Below are positions 28,114 through 37,306 of a stretch of DNA of 64,000 nucleotides, one piece after another. A program made the translations under genes and the position numbers. This stretch comes from Thiobacillus sp. (GTDB lineage Bacteria; Pseudomonadota; Gammaproteobacteria; Burkholderiales; Thiobacillaceae), in assembly GCA_019459325.1 (NCBI GenBank), contig JAIBFA010000026.1:1-64000 (forward strand), written 5' to 3'. Within the stretch, counting starts at the first letter, position 1, and every line of letters begins with the position of its first letter. The notes beneath the pieces are model-generated. The model worked only from the letters and a program-made list of their open reading frames with translations. It made no database searches and was not told the DNA's origin.

Positions 28114-29151
28114 ATGAAGATTGAACGCATCTGTATCCTCGGCGGGTCCGGCTTTGTCGGCACCCATCTCGTCAGCCAGCTCGCCGCGCGCGGCTTGCAG
28201 GTGCGCGTGCTCTCCCATCGCCGCGAAATGGCCAAGGAACTGATCCTGCTGCCGACGGTGGAGGTGATCGAAGCCGATGTCCACGACCAGCAGGAACTCA
28301 TCCGCCATTTCCGCGGCATGGATGCCGTCATCAACCTGGTCGGCATCCTGCACGAAAGCACGGTCGGCCGCGTCGACCTGCCGAACGCACGCCGCGGCGA
28401 CTTCCAGAAGGTTCACGTCGAACTGCCGCGCAAGGTCATCCACGCGTGCGGCGAATCGGGCGTGCCCCGCCTGCTGCACATGAGCGCGCTCGGCGCCAAC
28501 CCGAATTCACGCTCGGCCTACCAGCGCTCCAAGGGCATCGCCGAGGCGCTGGTGCGCGAAGCCGCGATGCACCACATCGAGCACGAAAACTGGTATCTCA
28601 ACGGGCCCAAGTTCATTCACGGCTACGGCCTCAACGTCACGATCTTCCGCCCCTCGGTGATCTTTGGTCGGGGCGATTCCTTCCTCTCGATGTTCGCCCG
28701 CCTGCTGAAGGTTTTTCCGGTGCTGCCGCTGGCAAACGCGAGGGCGCGCTTTGCGCCGGTGCATGTCGAGGACGTCGCACGCGTCTTTGCCGACAGTCTC
28801 GACAACCCGGCGACCTACGGCCAGACCTACGACCTGTGCGGCCCGCGGATTTACACCCTGCAGGAACTGGTGAGCTACGTCGGCGAAGTCATTGGCAAGA
28901 AGCGCAGCATCCTTCCGCTGGGAAAATGGACGTCATATTTCCAGGCCTGGGCGCTGGAATTCAAGCCAGGCAAAAAGCTGATGACGCGCGACAACTACTA
29001 CGCCATGAGCACGGACAACGTCTGTGCCGGCGGCTGGCCGCCGGTGTTCGATTTCCAGCCAGCCGCGCTCGAGGCGGTCGCCCCCGAATACCTGCGTGCC
29101 GACACGCCGCGCGCGCGGTACGAGAATTTCCGCGAGAACGCCCGCCGCTAA
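28114..29151 (+). CDS. NDUFA9-like NAD(P)-binding protein (atypical SDR)
   Basis: A 345-residue Rossmann protein related to the complex I accessory subunit NDUFA9. [17 protein letters not shown] (residues 7-23) is the dinucleotide loop; [20 protein letters not shown] contains the positions of the SDR Tyr-Lys pair, here in the S-x-Y-x3-K form (near residues 130-137); [18 protein letters not shown] follows. Betaproteobacterial genomes usually have this gene next to slt and cca, as here. Reaction unknown in bacteria. Starts 72 bases after slt with a TAAAAT-type -10 in the gap. Confidence 0.9.
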   Translation: MKIERICILGGSGFVGTHLVSQLAARGLQVRVLSHRREMAKELILLPTVEVIEADVHDQQELIRHFRGMDAVINLVGILHESTVGRVDLPNARRGDFQKVHVELPRKVIHACGESGVPRLLHMSALGANPNSRSAYQRSKGIAEALVREAAMHHIEHENWYLNGPKFIHGYGLNVTIFRPSVIFGRGDSFLSMFARLLKVFPVLPLANARARFAPVHVEDVARVFADSLDNPATYGQTYDLCGPRIYTLQELVSYVGEVIGKKRSILPLGKWTSYFQAWALEFKPGKKLMTRDNYYAMSTDNVCAGGWPPVFDFQPAALEAVAPEYLRADTPRARYENFRENARR

Positions 29152-29167
29152 GCCGCACTGCGCCGCC

Positions 29168-30391
29168 ATGAAAACCTACATCGTTGGCGGCGCTGTACGT
29201 GACCGGCTGCTGGGCCTGCCGGTGGCCGATCGCGATCACGTCGTGGTGGGCGCCACGCCCGCCGAGATGGTCGCGCTGGGCTATCAGCCGGTGGGCAAGG
29301 ATTTCCCGGTTTTTCTGCATCCGCATAGCCACGAGGAATATGCGCTCGCTCGCACCGAGCGCAAATCGGGCCACGGCTACAAGGGCTTCACCGTCTATGC
29401 CGCGCCCGAGGTCACGCTGGAAGAGGATCTGCGCCGTCGCGACCTCACCATCAACGCCATGGCCGAGGACGAAGCCGGCACGCTGGTCGACCCCTATGGC
29501 GGCCAGTGCGATCTGGCCGCGCGCGTCTTTCGCCACGTGAGCGAGGCGTTTGCCGAAGACCCGGTGCGGATTTTGCGGGTCGCGCGCTTTGCCGCACGCT
29601 TCACCGAATTTTCCGTGGCAGCGGAAACCAACGCGCTGATGCGGCAGATGGTCGACAACGGCGAAGTCGACGCGCTGGTGCCCGAGCGCGTATGGCAGGA
29701 AGTCGCACGTGGCCTGATGGAGTCGCAGCCCTCGCGCCTGTTCCAGGTGCTGCGCGACTGCGGCGCGCTGGCCAGGCTGTTTCCCGAAATCGATCGCCTG
29801 TTCGGCGTGCCGCAGCCGCCCGAGCACCATCCCGAAGTCGATACCGGCGTGCACGTGATGAGGGTGATCGACTGGGCGGCGCGGCAGGGCCTGAGCCTGC
29901 CGGTGCGTTTTGCGGCCTTGACCCACGATCTGGGCAAGGGCGTCACCCCGCCCGAACTGTGGCCCAAACATCATGGCCACGAAGCCAAAAGCGTCGAACT
30001 GGTGCGTGCGCTCTGCGAACGCATCCGGGTGCCCGCCGACTGTCGCGACCTTGCTGTCGCGGTGGCGCGCGACCACGGCAACGCGCATCGCGCGCTCGAA
30101 TTGCGCCCCGGCACCCTCGTCGAGTTGCTGGAGCGTGTCGACGCCTTCCGGCGGCCGGAGCGCTTCGAGGAATTTCTGCTGGCCTGCGAATGCGATTTCC
30201 GCGGCCGCCCCGGCTATGAAAACAAATCCTTTCCCGCGCCTGACCATCTGCGGCAGGCGCTGCACGCGGCGCAGGCTATCGATGCCGCTGCCGTGGCACG
30301 CAGCGTCGAGCCGGCACGCATTCGCGACGCCATCTTCCAGGCGCGCGCGGCGGCAGTGACGGCATGGCGCGATCAGCCGCCCGCACCCTGA
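29168..30391 (+). CDS. cca: Multifunctional CCA tRNA nucleotidyltransferase
   Basis: Adds or repairs the 3'-CCA of tRNAs; the gammaproteobacterial-type form also carries phosphohydrolase activity. 407 residues: nucleotidyltransferase head with [25 protein letters not shown] (catalytic DxD near residue 21-23), [21 protein letters not shown], and a C-terminal HD domain with [18 protein letters not shown] and ALTHDLGKG. The frame is open upstream inside the previous gene; the ATG at 29168, 16 bases after it, is the family start. Confidence 0.95.
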   Translation: MKTYIVGGAVRDRLLGLPVADRDHVVVGATPAEMVALGYQPVGKDFPVFLHPHSHEEYALARTERKSGHGYKGFTVYAAPEVTLEEDLRRRDLTINAMAEDEAGTLVDPYGGQCDLAARVFRHVSEAFAEDPVRILRVARFAARFTEFSVAAETNALMRQMVDNGEVDALVPERVWQEVARGLMESQPSRLFQVLRDCGALARLFPEIDRLFGVPQPPEHHPEVDTGVHVMRVIDWAARQGLSLPVRFAALTHDLGKGVTPPELWPKHHGHEAKSVELVRALCERIRVPADCRDLAVAVARDHGNAHRALELRPGTLVELLERVDAFRRPERFEEFLLACECDFRGRPGYENKSFPAPDHLRQALHAAQAIDAAAVARSVEPARIRDAIFQARAAAVTAWRDQPPAP

Positions 30392-30547
30392 GCGCTCGCC
30401 TGGTTTGACGACTCCCCTTGTCGTTGGTTGTCTCCCTGTCCTTCGCCCGGTCGGTTTCTTGAGTTCTTGTCAGGCGATGCGTGGACTTCAGTCTGCTGAT
30501 GTCTATTCTTAGTAAGTAAGCATATTTATTTGCCAAAGGGGAAAAGC

Positions 30548-30964
30548 ATGAAATCCAGCTTGCTGGTTGTATTGTTGGCCGCCGCCATGTCGCCTGTTCT
30601 GGTCGGCTGCGTGGCCAGTCCGGGTTATGGCGAGGGTGCGGTCCGCGACCCGCATTATTCGGTGAGGGTAGTGTTTACCGATCATGACCGTCACCTGATC
30701 AATGACTATTACGCGCCGCGCTACAGAAGCCTGCCTCCCGGTCTGGCCAAGAAGGACCGGCTTCCGCCCGGCCATGCATGGCGGGCGCGACCCAATCAGA
30801 CCATTCATGATGATGCACGCTGGCGCTATCTGCCTAATGAACTGGAACAACGCCTGACGCGCCTGCCTCCCGAGTATGTGCGCGTCGTCATCGGCACCGA
30901 TGTGGTGCTCATGAATGTCCGCACCCGGGTGGTGGTGGACGTTCTGGAGGACGTTACCGACTGA
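30548..30964 (+). CDS. CigR/RcnB-like lipoprotein
   Basis: A 138-residue predicted lipoprotein: signal helix MKSSLLVVLLAAAMSPVLVGC with lipobox LVGC (Cys21). The mature part has FTDHDRHLINDYYAPR, LPPGLAKKDRLPPGHAWR and a C-terminal PPEYVRVVIGTDVVLMNVRTRVVVDVL, the pattern of the RcnB/CigR family (periplasmic proteins linked to metal homeostasis in E. coli RcnB and to virulence control in Salmonella CigR). The start at 30548 is chosen over one 18 bases upstream because AAGGGG sits nine bases before it. The 156-base upstream gap ends in an AT-rich stretch. Confidence 0.8.
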   Translation: MKSSLLVVLLAAAMSPVLVGCVASPGYGEGAVRDPHYSVRVVFTDHDRHLINDYYAPRYRSLPPGLAKKDRLPPGHAWRARPNQTIHDDARWRYLPNELEQRLTRLPPEYVRVVIGTDVVLMNVRTRVVVDVLEDVTD

Positions 30965-31000
30965 GGCAAAGCGGCCGTCATCTGAAAGGGGGCGCCGACA

Positions 31001-31447
31001 GTGTCTCTAACAGCCGAGGCCGGCAAGGAGGGCGTGTACTGGACGCACTTTCCGCATCAGGCCGACATGGGGGTGCGTGGCGTCGGGCCCACCCGTGAGG
31101 CGGCCTTCGAGCAGGCCGCGCTGGCCATGACGGCCGTCATCACCGATGCGACTCGGGTTGCGCCGGACACGGCCGTGGCCATTTGCTGCGAGGCGCCGGA
31201 TGACGAGCTTCTGCTGGTCGACTGGCTCAACGCGCTGATATTGGAAATGGCGGCGCGCCACATGCTGTTCAGTCGCTTTGAGGTCAGCCTGGACGGACAG
31301 CGCCTCAGCGCCACCGCCTGGGGCGAGCCGATCGATCTCGACAGGCACCAGCCCGCGGTCGAGGTCAAGGGCGCCACCTATACCGAATTGAAAGTAGGCA
31401 GGACGGAGTCCGGAGAATGGCAGGCACAGTGCGTGGTGGACGTGTGA
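31001..31447 (+). CDS. Archease (RtcB activator)
   Basis: A 148-residue archease. The family accelerates guanylylation and turnover of the RNA ligase Rtc[17 protein letters not shown] near the N-terminus contains the conserved metal-binding Asp, and the [28 protein letters not shown] and [11 protein letters not shown] segments are diagnostic. Starts with GTG; rtcB follows after one base, the expected functional pair. Confidence 0.92.
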   Translation: MSLTAEAGKEGVYWTHFPHQADMGVRGVGPTREAAFEQAALAMTAVITDATRVAPDTAVAICCEAPDDELLLVDWLNALILEMAARHMLFSRFEVSLDGQRLSATAWGEPIDLDRHQPAVEVKGATYTELKVGRTESGEWQAQCVVDV

Positions 31448-31448
31448 A

Positions 31449-32879
31449 ATGAATCCAGCCCAGTTCAAGCAGGTGTCGGAGGTCGAATGGCGGGTCGCAC
31501 CGTTCGGGAAAATGCGCGTGCCGGCAGTGATCTATGCCGATCAGGCCTTGATCCGCGACATGGATGACAAGGTCTTTGAGCAACTCACCAACGTCGCCAC
31601 GCTGCCGGGCATCGTCCAGGCAGCCTACGCCATGCCCGACGCGCACTGGGGTTACGGTTTCCCGATCGGCGGGGTGGCCGCGTTCGATGCCGAGGAGGGC
31701 GGGGTGGTGTCGGCCGGCGGGGTGGGATTCGACATTTCCTGCGGCGTGCGCACCCTGCACACCGGACTCACGGCCGCAGAGATTGCGCCGCTCAAGCAGC
31801 GTCTCGCCGATCGCCTGTTCGCACACGTCCCTGCCGGGCTAGGAAGCACGGGCCAACTGCGCCTGAACGTCAGCGAAATGGACGCAATGCTGCGCGGCGG
31901 CGCGCGCTGGGCGGTGGAACACGGCTACGGCAGCGAAGCCGACCTCGATCGCATCGAGGAACACGGCTGCATGGCCGGGGCCGAGCCGGGGCAGGTGTCG
32001 GACCAGGCCAAGCGGCGCCAGCGCGACGAAATCGGCACCCTCGGGTCCGGCAACCATTACCTCGAACTGCAGGAAATCGTCGAGATCTACGACAGCAAGG
32101 CAGCCGACCGTTTCCGCTTGCGGCCGGGCGAAGTTGTGGTCAGTATCCACTGTGGCTCGCGCGGGCTGGGCCACCAGATCGGCACCGAATTTCTCAGGCA
32201 GATGGTGATCGCCGCGCCCGGCTATGGCATCGAACTCCCCGACCGCGAACTCGCCTGCGCGCCCATCAAGTCTTCACTCGGCCAGTCCTATCTGGGCGCG
32301 ATGCGCGCGGCGATCAACTGTGCCCTGGCCAACCGTCAGGTCATCACCCACCTCACCCGCGAGGTGTTTGCCGACGTGTTTCCGGGTACGCACCTGAGCC
32401 TGATCTATGATGTATCGCACAACACCTGCAAGCAGGAAACGCACACGGTCGATGGCCGTTCCCGCCGCCTCTATGTTCATCGCAAGGGCGCGACGCGCGC
32501 CTTCGGACCCGGCCATCCGGCGCTGCCCGGTGACTTGCGTGACATCGGCCAGCCGGTGCTGATCGGCGGCAGCATGGGCACCGCGTCCTACATCCTAATT
32601 GGCACCGAGGCCGGCACGACGCGTGCCTTCAGCTCTGCCTGTCACGGCGCCGGTCGTTCCATGAGCCGTCACCAGGCTACCCGCCAGTGGCACGGACGGA
32701 CGCTGGTGGACGAGCTCGCCAGCCGGGGTATCCTGATCCGCAGCCCTTCGCTGCGCGGCGTGGCAGAAGAAGCGCCCGGCGCCTACAAAGACGTCAGTGC
32801 GGTGGTGGACGTGGCCGACCGTGCCGGACTGGCGCACAAGGTGGCGAAGCTGAGCCCGCTGGTCTGCATCAAAGGATGA
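31449..32879 (+). CDS. rtcB: RNA-splicing ligase RtcB
   Basis: Joins RNA 2',3'-cyclic phosphate (or 3'-phosphate) and 5'-OH ends using GTP and Mn2+. The 476-residue protein shows the Mn ligands in GGVGFDISCGVRTL (Asp95, Cys98), GTLGSGNHYLELQ, SIHCGSRGLGHQIG, and later HRKGATRAFGPGHPALP, the segment that holds the guanylylated histidine in characterised RtcB, and GSMGTASYIL. All catalytic segments look intact. Coupled to archease by a one-base gap; no RtcR-type regulator or RtcA cyclase is nearby. Confidence 0.94.
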   Translation: MNPAQFKQVSEVEWRVAPFGKMRVPAVIYADQALIRDMDDKVFEQLTNVATLPGIVQAAYAMPDAHWGYGFPIGGVAAFDAEEGGVVSAGGVGFDISCGVRTLHTGLTAAEIAPLKQRLADRLFAHVPAGLGSTGQLRLNVSEMDAMLRGGARWAVEHGYGSEADLDRIEEHGCMAGAEPGQVSDQAKRRQRDEIGTLGSGNHYLELQEIVEIYDSKAADRFRLRPGEVVVSIHCGSRGLGHQIGTEFLRQMVIAAPGYGIELPDRELACAPIKSSLGQSYLGAMRAAINCALANRQVITHLTREVFADVFPGTHLSLIYDVSHNTCKQETHTVDGRSRRLYVHRKGATRAFGPGHPALPGDLRDIGQPVLIGGSMGTASYILIGTEAGTTRAFSSACHGAGRSMSRHQATRQWHGRTLVDELASRGILIRSPSLRGVAEEAPGAYKDVSAVVDVADRAGLAHKVAKLSPLVCIKG

Positions 32880-33003
32880 CGACGTCCGTGTGCGGCCTGG
32901 GCTGGAACTGCGGTCCGCCAGTCACGTCAAATTGCTTGAGTATCTTATTGCGCCCAGCCATGGGCGCGTGGCAACTCATCGCAACCAGACAACGGAGTGA
33001 AGC

Positions 33004-33750
33004 ATGCCTTACAGCGAACAAACGGTGCAGTCGGTGCGTCCCTGGTCGGACAAAACCTTCAGTTTCACGCTCAGCCGTCCCCAGGATTTTGTGTTTGAAA
33101 ACGGCGAGTTCGTCACCATCGGGCTGAAGCGCGAAGGCAAGCTGGTGGCGCGTGCCTATTCCATCGTTTCCACGGCCGACCGCGATCATCTGGAGTTTCT
33201 CAGCATTCACGTGCCGGATGGGCCGCTGACCAGCCAGCTGGTCCACATCCGCCCCGGCGACAACGTCTGGGTCAACAGCAAGACCACCGGCACGCTCACG
33301 CTCAATCATGTGCTGCCGGGGCGCACGTTATACATGTTGGCCACCGGAACCGGGTTGGCGCCGTTCATGAGCCTGATCCGCGACCCCGAACTCTATGCAC
33401 GCTACAAAAGCGTGGTGCTGGTGCACTCGGTGCGCACGGTGGCCGAACTGGCCTACCGCGACGAGATCGAGGCGCTGGCGCAGTCTCAGCTGCATTACAT
33501 GCCCACGGTGACACGCGAGCCTTTCCCCACGCCCGAGCGCGGCGGTGACCTGTTCCGTTCAGGCGTGCTGTCGCAGCGCCTCGGCCTGCCCGCGCCCGAC
33601 CCCGAACTGGATCGCGTCATGATCTGCGGCAATCCGGCGATGACGCGGGAACTGACCCGCCATCTCAAGGACACGGGCTGGACGCTGACCAACCATCGCG
33701 GCATCGGCAATTTCACCACCGAAGTCGCGTTTGTCGTACATCACGAATGA
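33004..33750 (+). CDS. fpr: Ferredoxin--NADP+ reductase
   Basis: FAD enzyme that moves electrons between NADPH and ferredoxin or flavodoxin, used in oxidative-stress defence and Fe-S assembly. 248 residues with the FAD motif LVARAYSIVS (near residue 55), the NADP loop LATGTGLAPFMSLIRD (near 115), VLVHSVRTVAELAY and the C-terminal NFTTEVAFV. Subclass IA length. Preceded by 124 bases, which probably contain its own promoter, and followed by a hairpin. Confidence 0.93.
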   Translation: MPYSEQTVQSVRPWSDKTFSFTLSRPQDFVFENGEFVTIGLKREGKLVARAYSIVSTADRDHLEFLSIHVPDGPLTSQLVHIRPGDNVWVNSKTTGTLTLNHVLPGRTLYMLATGTGLAPFMSLIRDPELYARYKSVVLVHSVRTVAELAYRDEIEALAQSQLHYMPTVTREPFPTPERGGDLFRSGVLSQRLGLPAPDPELDRVMICGNPAMTRELTRHLKDTGWTLTNHRGIGNFTTEVAFVVHHE

Positions 33751-33789
33751 TTCCTGCCGGTGCCGTGGATGGAACGTACACCACGGAAA

Positions 33790-33815
33790 ACGGGCCCAGG
33801 AAATCCTGAGCCCGT
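33790..33815 (-). terminator. Hairpin between fpr and the small exported gene
   Basis: ACGGGC / GCCCGT with an inner CAGG / CCTG stem, one mismatch and an AAAT loop. On the minus strand it is followed by TTTTCC, so it could terminate the minus-strand gene ending at 33820; on the plus strand no T-run follows. Confidence 0.5.
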
Positions 33816-33819
33816 ATGC

Positions 33820-34182
33820 CTAGTCGCGGCCGTGGCGACGGTGGTCGCGCCGGTCGCTGCGGTGTTCACGATGATCACCGCGCCAGCCATCGCGGCGGCC
33901 ATCCCAGCCGCGCCCGTAATCCCGGTAGTGATGGATGTGCTTCACCCGGTAATGGTGCTGCGGCAGCACGATGACGTGGCCGGGGTGGTGGGGCGTGTGT
34001 GTCCAGTAACGGGTGCCGCCGGACTCGTACAGCACGCGGAAACCGTCATGGTGGCGGTTGCCGAATGAGATGCTGAAGTGCGGTTCGACCGATACCACGC
34101 GGCCGTAACCGTGATCGCTGTGGGCCAGCGCCGTGCCCGAGGCGGTCAACAGGGCGGCTGCAATCAGAAGAGTGCGTAACAT
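33820..34182 (-). CDS. Small exported His/Arg-rich protein
   Basis: A 120-residue protein I cannot name. Signal peptide at residues 1-20 ending GTALA|H. The mature part is dominated by His, Arg, Asp and Gly: HHDGFRVLYESGG, HTPHHPGHVIVLPQHHYRV and a C-terminal run of HRxxRRDH units. Such composition suits metal or polyanion binding, but this is only inference. AAGGAG six bases before the ATG supports the start. First of three consecutive small exported genes on this strand (33820, 34228, 34877), next to a two-component system. Confidence 0.8.
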   Translation of the reverse strand: MLRTLLIAAALLTASGTALAHSDHGYGRVVSVEPHFSISFGNRHHDGFRVLYESGGTRYWTHTPHHPGHVIVLPQHHYRVKHIHHYRDYGRGWDGRRDGWRGDHREHRSDRRDHRRHGRD

Positions 34183-34227
34183 GGCGTTTCTCCTTTCAGG
34201 TTCGGAACGGTTGCGCTCGAGCGAGCG

Positions 34228-34842
34228 TCAATCGTCCCAGTCGTTGCGGCTGTTGTGCCAGCGTGCGTCGCGCCGGCCCTCGGCCACGGAAAAATCCACA
34301 TCCAGGGTCAGCCACTTGCCCGGCTTGTACGGCAAGTAGGTGGTGTATTCACGACCCTGGAAGCGGTAGCGCACGTCGTAGCCGGTCACAATCTGGCGAT
34401 AGTCGTCGTGAATGCGGCAGCGCTCGATCTGCTGCGGAACCGATTCGGTGCGGGTGCCGTTCTTGTTCCAGCGGTCGCCCACCACCGCACCGGTCGCCGC
34501 ACCGGCAGCGGCGGCGGCAACCCTGCCGTCGCCCTTGCCGACGGTGGAGCCGAGCAGGCCGCCGGCGATGGCGCCGAGAATCGCGCCGCCGGTGTTGCTG
34601 CCGTCGCGGTAGCTGCGCGTTTCATAGCCGACCGTTTCGGTCCAGCATTCGCGGCGAGGTTCGTTGACCGTTTCGTAGACCGGAACGCTCGACAAGACCC
34701 TGGCGCGGGTGGTGAAACCGTCCCTGTCGCCATGGCCGGCCTGCGCTGCGCCACTAACGGCAAGCAGTGCGGCAATCAGGGAGGTGTTCAGGAGGCGGGT
34801 GCCTTGATTCCCTTCAGGGTGCTTTAGGCTGCGTGATTTCAT
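34228..34842 (-). CDS. Glycine-zipper (2TM domain) outer-envelope protein
   Basis: A 204-residue exported protein. Signal-like N-terminus (NTSLIAALLAVSGAAQA, cleavage near residue 35 after a polar n-region), then a glycine-zipper segment GGAILGAIAGGLLGSTVGKGDG ... AAAGAATGAVVGD (about residues 85-120) typical of 2TM/Rick_17kDa-type membrane-spanning zippers. The C-terminal part (RCRIHDDYRQIVTGYDVRYRFQGREYTTYLP) resembles the usual partner domain in this family. Start at 34842 is fixed by GGAGAG five bases before the ATG; the open frame upstream runs through an intergenic stretch. Confidence 0.85.
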   Translation of the reverse strand: MKSRSLKHPEGNQGTRLLNTSLIAALLAVSGAAQAGHGDRDGFTTRARVLSSVPVYETVNEPRRECWTETVGYETRSYRDGSNTGGAILGAIAGGLLGSTVGKGDGRVAAAAAGAATGAVVGDRWNKNGTRTESVPQQIERCRIHDDYRQIVTGYDVRYRFQGREYTTYLPYKPGKWLTLDVDFSVAEGRRDARWHNSRNDWDD

Positions 34843-34876
34843 CGTTACTCTCCTCGTTACTTCAAAAGCAATCAGT

Positions 34877-35155
34877 TCAGCGACGACCGCGGGTGCGGGT
34901 ATCCTCTTCCGAACGTTCCCGTTGGCGACGCTCGTAGCCGTAGCCATAACCTTGCGGCTCATCACGGGCCTCGCGCTTCGAGGCGCGGCGGTCGTCCCTG
35001 CGGACATCGCGGGGATCCTGGCGTGCCTCGTCGGCGCGATCGCGCTTGGCCACGATGAACGCGTCATCCATGAAGTCGGGGGCAGCCTGAACCGGGGCGG
35101 CCAGAGCCAGTCCCAGTGCCGCCAGTCCGAAAATCCAAGTCTTGCGTGTGTTCAT
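34877..35155 (-). CDS. Small exported charged protein
   Basis: A 92-residue protein without a recognisable family. Signal peptide MNTRKTWIFGLAALGLALA with cleavage after QA near residue 24. The mature part is almost wholly Arg/Asp/Glu/Lys with a YGYGYE patch, so it is likely disordered in the periplasm. GGAGA seven bases before the ATG at 35155 decides the start over the ATG 12 bases upstream. It is divergent from the response regulator across 153 bases containing a GTAAC direct repeat. Confidence 0.75.
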   Translation of the reverse strand: MNTRKTWIFGLAALGLALAAPVQAAPDFMDDAFIVAKRDRADEARQDPRDVRRDDRRASKREARDEPQGYGYGYERRQRERSEEDTRTRGRR

Positions 35156-35250
35156 CGTGATCTCCATTTCCGTGGTCGCCTTGTCTTGCTTCCACGCTTC
35201 GCAGTTTGGTTGAGGAAAGTAAGCGCACTGTTTCACGCAAGGGTGATTTT

Positions 35251-35265
35251 GTAACAGTGTGTAAC
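35251..35265. promoter_or_regulatory. GTAAC-N5-GTAAC direct repeat (CpxR/OmpR-type box)
   Basis: GTAAC AGTGT GTAAC lies between the divergent small exported gene and the response regulator. The 5-base-spaced direct repeat matches the layout of CpxR boxes (GTAAA-N5-GTAAA). A TATAGT sits at 35297-35302, seven bases before the response-regulator ATG, with no ribosome-binding site, so that transcript could be leaderless and the box would lie near position -51. Sequence seen; binding inferred. Confidence 0.5.
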
Positions 35266-35308
35266 GGGATAGGGAATAGGGCCCCACCCCCGCTGCTATA
35301 GTTGCCGC

Positions 35309-36022
35309 ATGGAAAAAGACACCATCTATGTCACCGACGACGACCCCGGCATCCGCGAACTGGTGGCCGAATATCTGAGCAGCCAGGGCTACGCGGTCGA
35401 GACCGCGGAGGACGCTGTCTCGCTCGATCGCCTGCTGGCCACCCGACTGCCCGACCTCCTGGTGCTCGACTGGATGATGCCGGGCGAGGATGGTCTGTCG
35501 GTGGCGCGACGATTGCGCGCGCAGCCGGGTTTTCCGCCCATCATCATGCTGTCGGCCAAGGGCGAGGACATCGACCGCATCATCGGCCTCGAGGTCGGCG
35601 CCGACGACTACCTGCCCAAGCCGTTCAACCCGCGCGAACTGCTGGCGCGCATCCGTGCAGTGATGCGGCGGCACGGCGGGATGATCGCGCCGGCAGTGGC
35701 CGACACCGCGCGGCTGATGCATTTCGGCCCGTTCGGCGTCAACCTCGACGCCCGTACGCTCACCCGCGACGGCACCGAAATCACGTTGACCAGCGGCGAA
35801 TACGAACTGCTGGAAATTTTCGTCACCCACGCCAACCGTGCGCTGTCGCGCGACTGGCTGATGGATCAGTTGCGCGGTTTCGAGCGCGACCCGTTCGACC
35901 GCAGCATCGACGTGCGGGTGAATCGCCTGCGCAAGAAAATCGAGGACGACCCGGCCAACCCCGCCTACATCCGCACCCAGCGCGGGCAGGGCTACCTGTT
36001 CGTGCCGCAGGGCAAGGGGTGA
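35309..36022 (+). CDS. OmpR/PhoB-family response regulator
   Basis: A 237-residue DNA-binding response regulator. Receiver domain residues 5-118: acidic pair DDDPG near residue 11, phospho-acceptor Asp54 in LLVLDWMMPGEDG, LSAKGEDID and the conserved Lys in YLPKPFNPREL. Winged-helix output domain residues 135-233 with LTSGEYELLEIFVTHANRALSRDWL and RSIDVRVNRLRKKIEDDP. No ribosome-binding site precedes the ATG. Four-base overlap with the kinase (GTGA), so the pair is one unit. Confidence 0.93.
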   Translation: MEKDTIYVTDDDPGIRELVAEYLSSQGYAVETAEDAVSLDRLLATRLPDLLVLDWMMPGEDGLSVARRLRAQPGFPPIIMLSAKGEDIDRIIGLEVGADDYLPKPFNPRELLARIRAVMRRHGGMIAPAVADTARLMHFGPFGVNLDARTLTRDGTEITLTSGEYELLEIFVTHANRALSRDWLMDQLRGFERDPFDRSIDVRVNRLRKKIEDDPANPAYIRTQRGQGYLFVPQGKG

Positions 36023-37305
36023 AGCACATTACGCGCTCGCTGTTCGCCCGCACCGCGCTGACGCTGGCGCTCGCCTTCATCGTGTTCCAGGTGGCGGCGT
36101 TCTGGGTGGTGACCCGCACCCTGATCGTACCGGTGGCGGAGCGCTCGGCCGACGATCTGGCCGGCCTGATCGTGTTGTCGGCGCAGACCTGGGTTGAACT
36201 GCCGCCCGAGACGCGCGCGGCGTTCGAACGCGAACTGGCGCGCCGTCACGGGCTACGCCTGACCACTCTCGACGTTGGGGCCACGGCGGATGCACCGCAT
36301 TTTGCCTTCCGCAGCCAGATCGAGGCGGCGCTGAGCCGGCGTGTGGGCGACGATATCGTTCTGCGCGGGGTGCCGGGCACCATGGCGGCGTGGCTGGATA
36401 TCCCGGTGGGCGGGCACGATCTGCATGCGGGCTTCTTTCCCGCCCGCTATGCCGTCAAGCCGCCACTGGCGGCCATCGCGGTCGTCGCGGTAGGCGCGTT
36501 TCTCAGCCTGCTGACCGCCCTTTTTCTGGTGCGACGCATCACGGTGCCGCTGGCGCGCGCGGCAGCGGCGGCCAGCCAGGTGGGCGCGGGCGAGCTGCCC
36601 GAGCCCCTGCCGGAAACCGGCCCCGCCGAGCTCGCCGAACTGGCACGCCGCTTCAATATCATGGCGGCCGAGGTGCGCGACCTGCTGGATAACCGTACCA
36701 CCCTGCTGGCGGGGATTTCGCATGACCTGCGCACCCCGATGACGCGTCTGCAGCTCAATCTGGAAATGCTGCGCGACGCGCCCAGCCCGGCACGCATCGA
36801 CCGCGCGGTGGCCGATCTGGCTGACATGAACAAGCTCATTTCAGGCTACCTGGAACTGGCGCGCACCACCCAGCCGGAGCAGAAGACGCGCTTCGATCTT
36901 GCGGGGCTACTGGAAGAGGCGGCAGCCGATGCGAATCTGCCGTGGCCGGGTGCAGCGTCCTGCGAGGTCGAGGCCGGACGCCTGGCGGTGCGGCAAATCG
37001 TTACGAACCTGATCCAGAACGCCCAGCGTTATGGCGGCGGCACGCCGGTCGAACTGGCGCTGGAATGTGCGGACAAGCAGGCGAGGGTGGTCGTGCGCGA
37101 TGCCGGTGAGGGCATTCCGGGTGATCAGCTGGAAAAGGTGTTCAGGCCGTTTTACCGGCTGGAAGCTTCGCGCTCGCAGGCTACGGGAGGAACCGGGTTG
37201 GGGCTGGCGATCGTGCGCCAGCTGGCGGAAACAAACGGCTGGAAAGTAACGCTCAGGAATCGTGCGACAGGCGGCCTGGAGGCCGTGCTGGAGATGCGTC
37301 GCTAG
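36019..37305 (+). CDS. Sensor histidine kinase
   Basis: A 428-residue EnvZ-like inner-membrane kinase partnering the preceding regulator. TM1 at about residues 10-32, a periplasmic domain of about 115 residues, TM2 near 150-172, a HAMP linker, then HisKA with the H-box ISHDLRTPMTRLQ (His235), N-box IVTNLIQNAQRYG, G1 VRDAGEGIP and G2 GGTGLGLAIVRQL. All phosphorelay motifs are intact. Starts with GTG inside the regulator's stop. It converges on a 51-codon gene whose stop is only two bases away. Confidence 0.93.
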   Translation: MKHITRSLFARTALTLALAFIVFQVAAFWVVTRTLIVPVAERSADDLAGLIVLSAQTWVELPPETRAAFERELARRHGLRLTTLDVGATADAPHFAFRSQIEAALSRRVGDDIVLRGVPGTMAAWLDIPVGGHDLHAGFFPARYAVKPPLAAIAVVAVGAFLSLLTALFLVRRITVPLARAAAAASQVGAGELPEPLPETGPAELAELARRFNIMAAEVRDLLDNRTTLLAGISHDLRTPMTRLQLNLEMLRDAPSPARIDRAVADLADMNKLISGYLELARTTQPEQKTRFDLAGLLEEAAADANLPWPGAASCEVEAGRLAVRQIVTNLIQNAQRYGGGTPVELALECADKQARVVVRDAGEGIPGDQLEKVFRPFYRLEASRSQATGGTGLGLAIVRQLAETNGWKVTLRNRATGGLEAVLEMRR

Positions 37306-37306
37306 G

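Noticed and set aside
30482-30498. Second sigma-54-like site (TGGAC...CTGCT) before the CigR/RcnB-like gene
   Set aside because: Keeps GG-N10-GC but matches few other consensus bases; chance match likely.
34843-34876. GTAAC-N7-GTAAC before the glycine-zipper gene as a second regulator box
   Set aside because: Spacing differs from the 35251 repeat and one arm overlaps the ribosome-binding site; likely coincidence.
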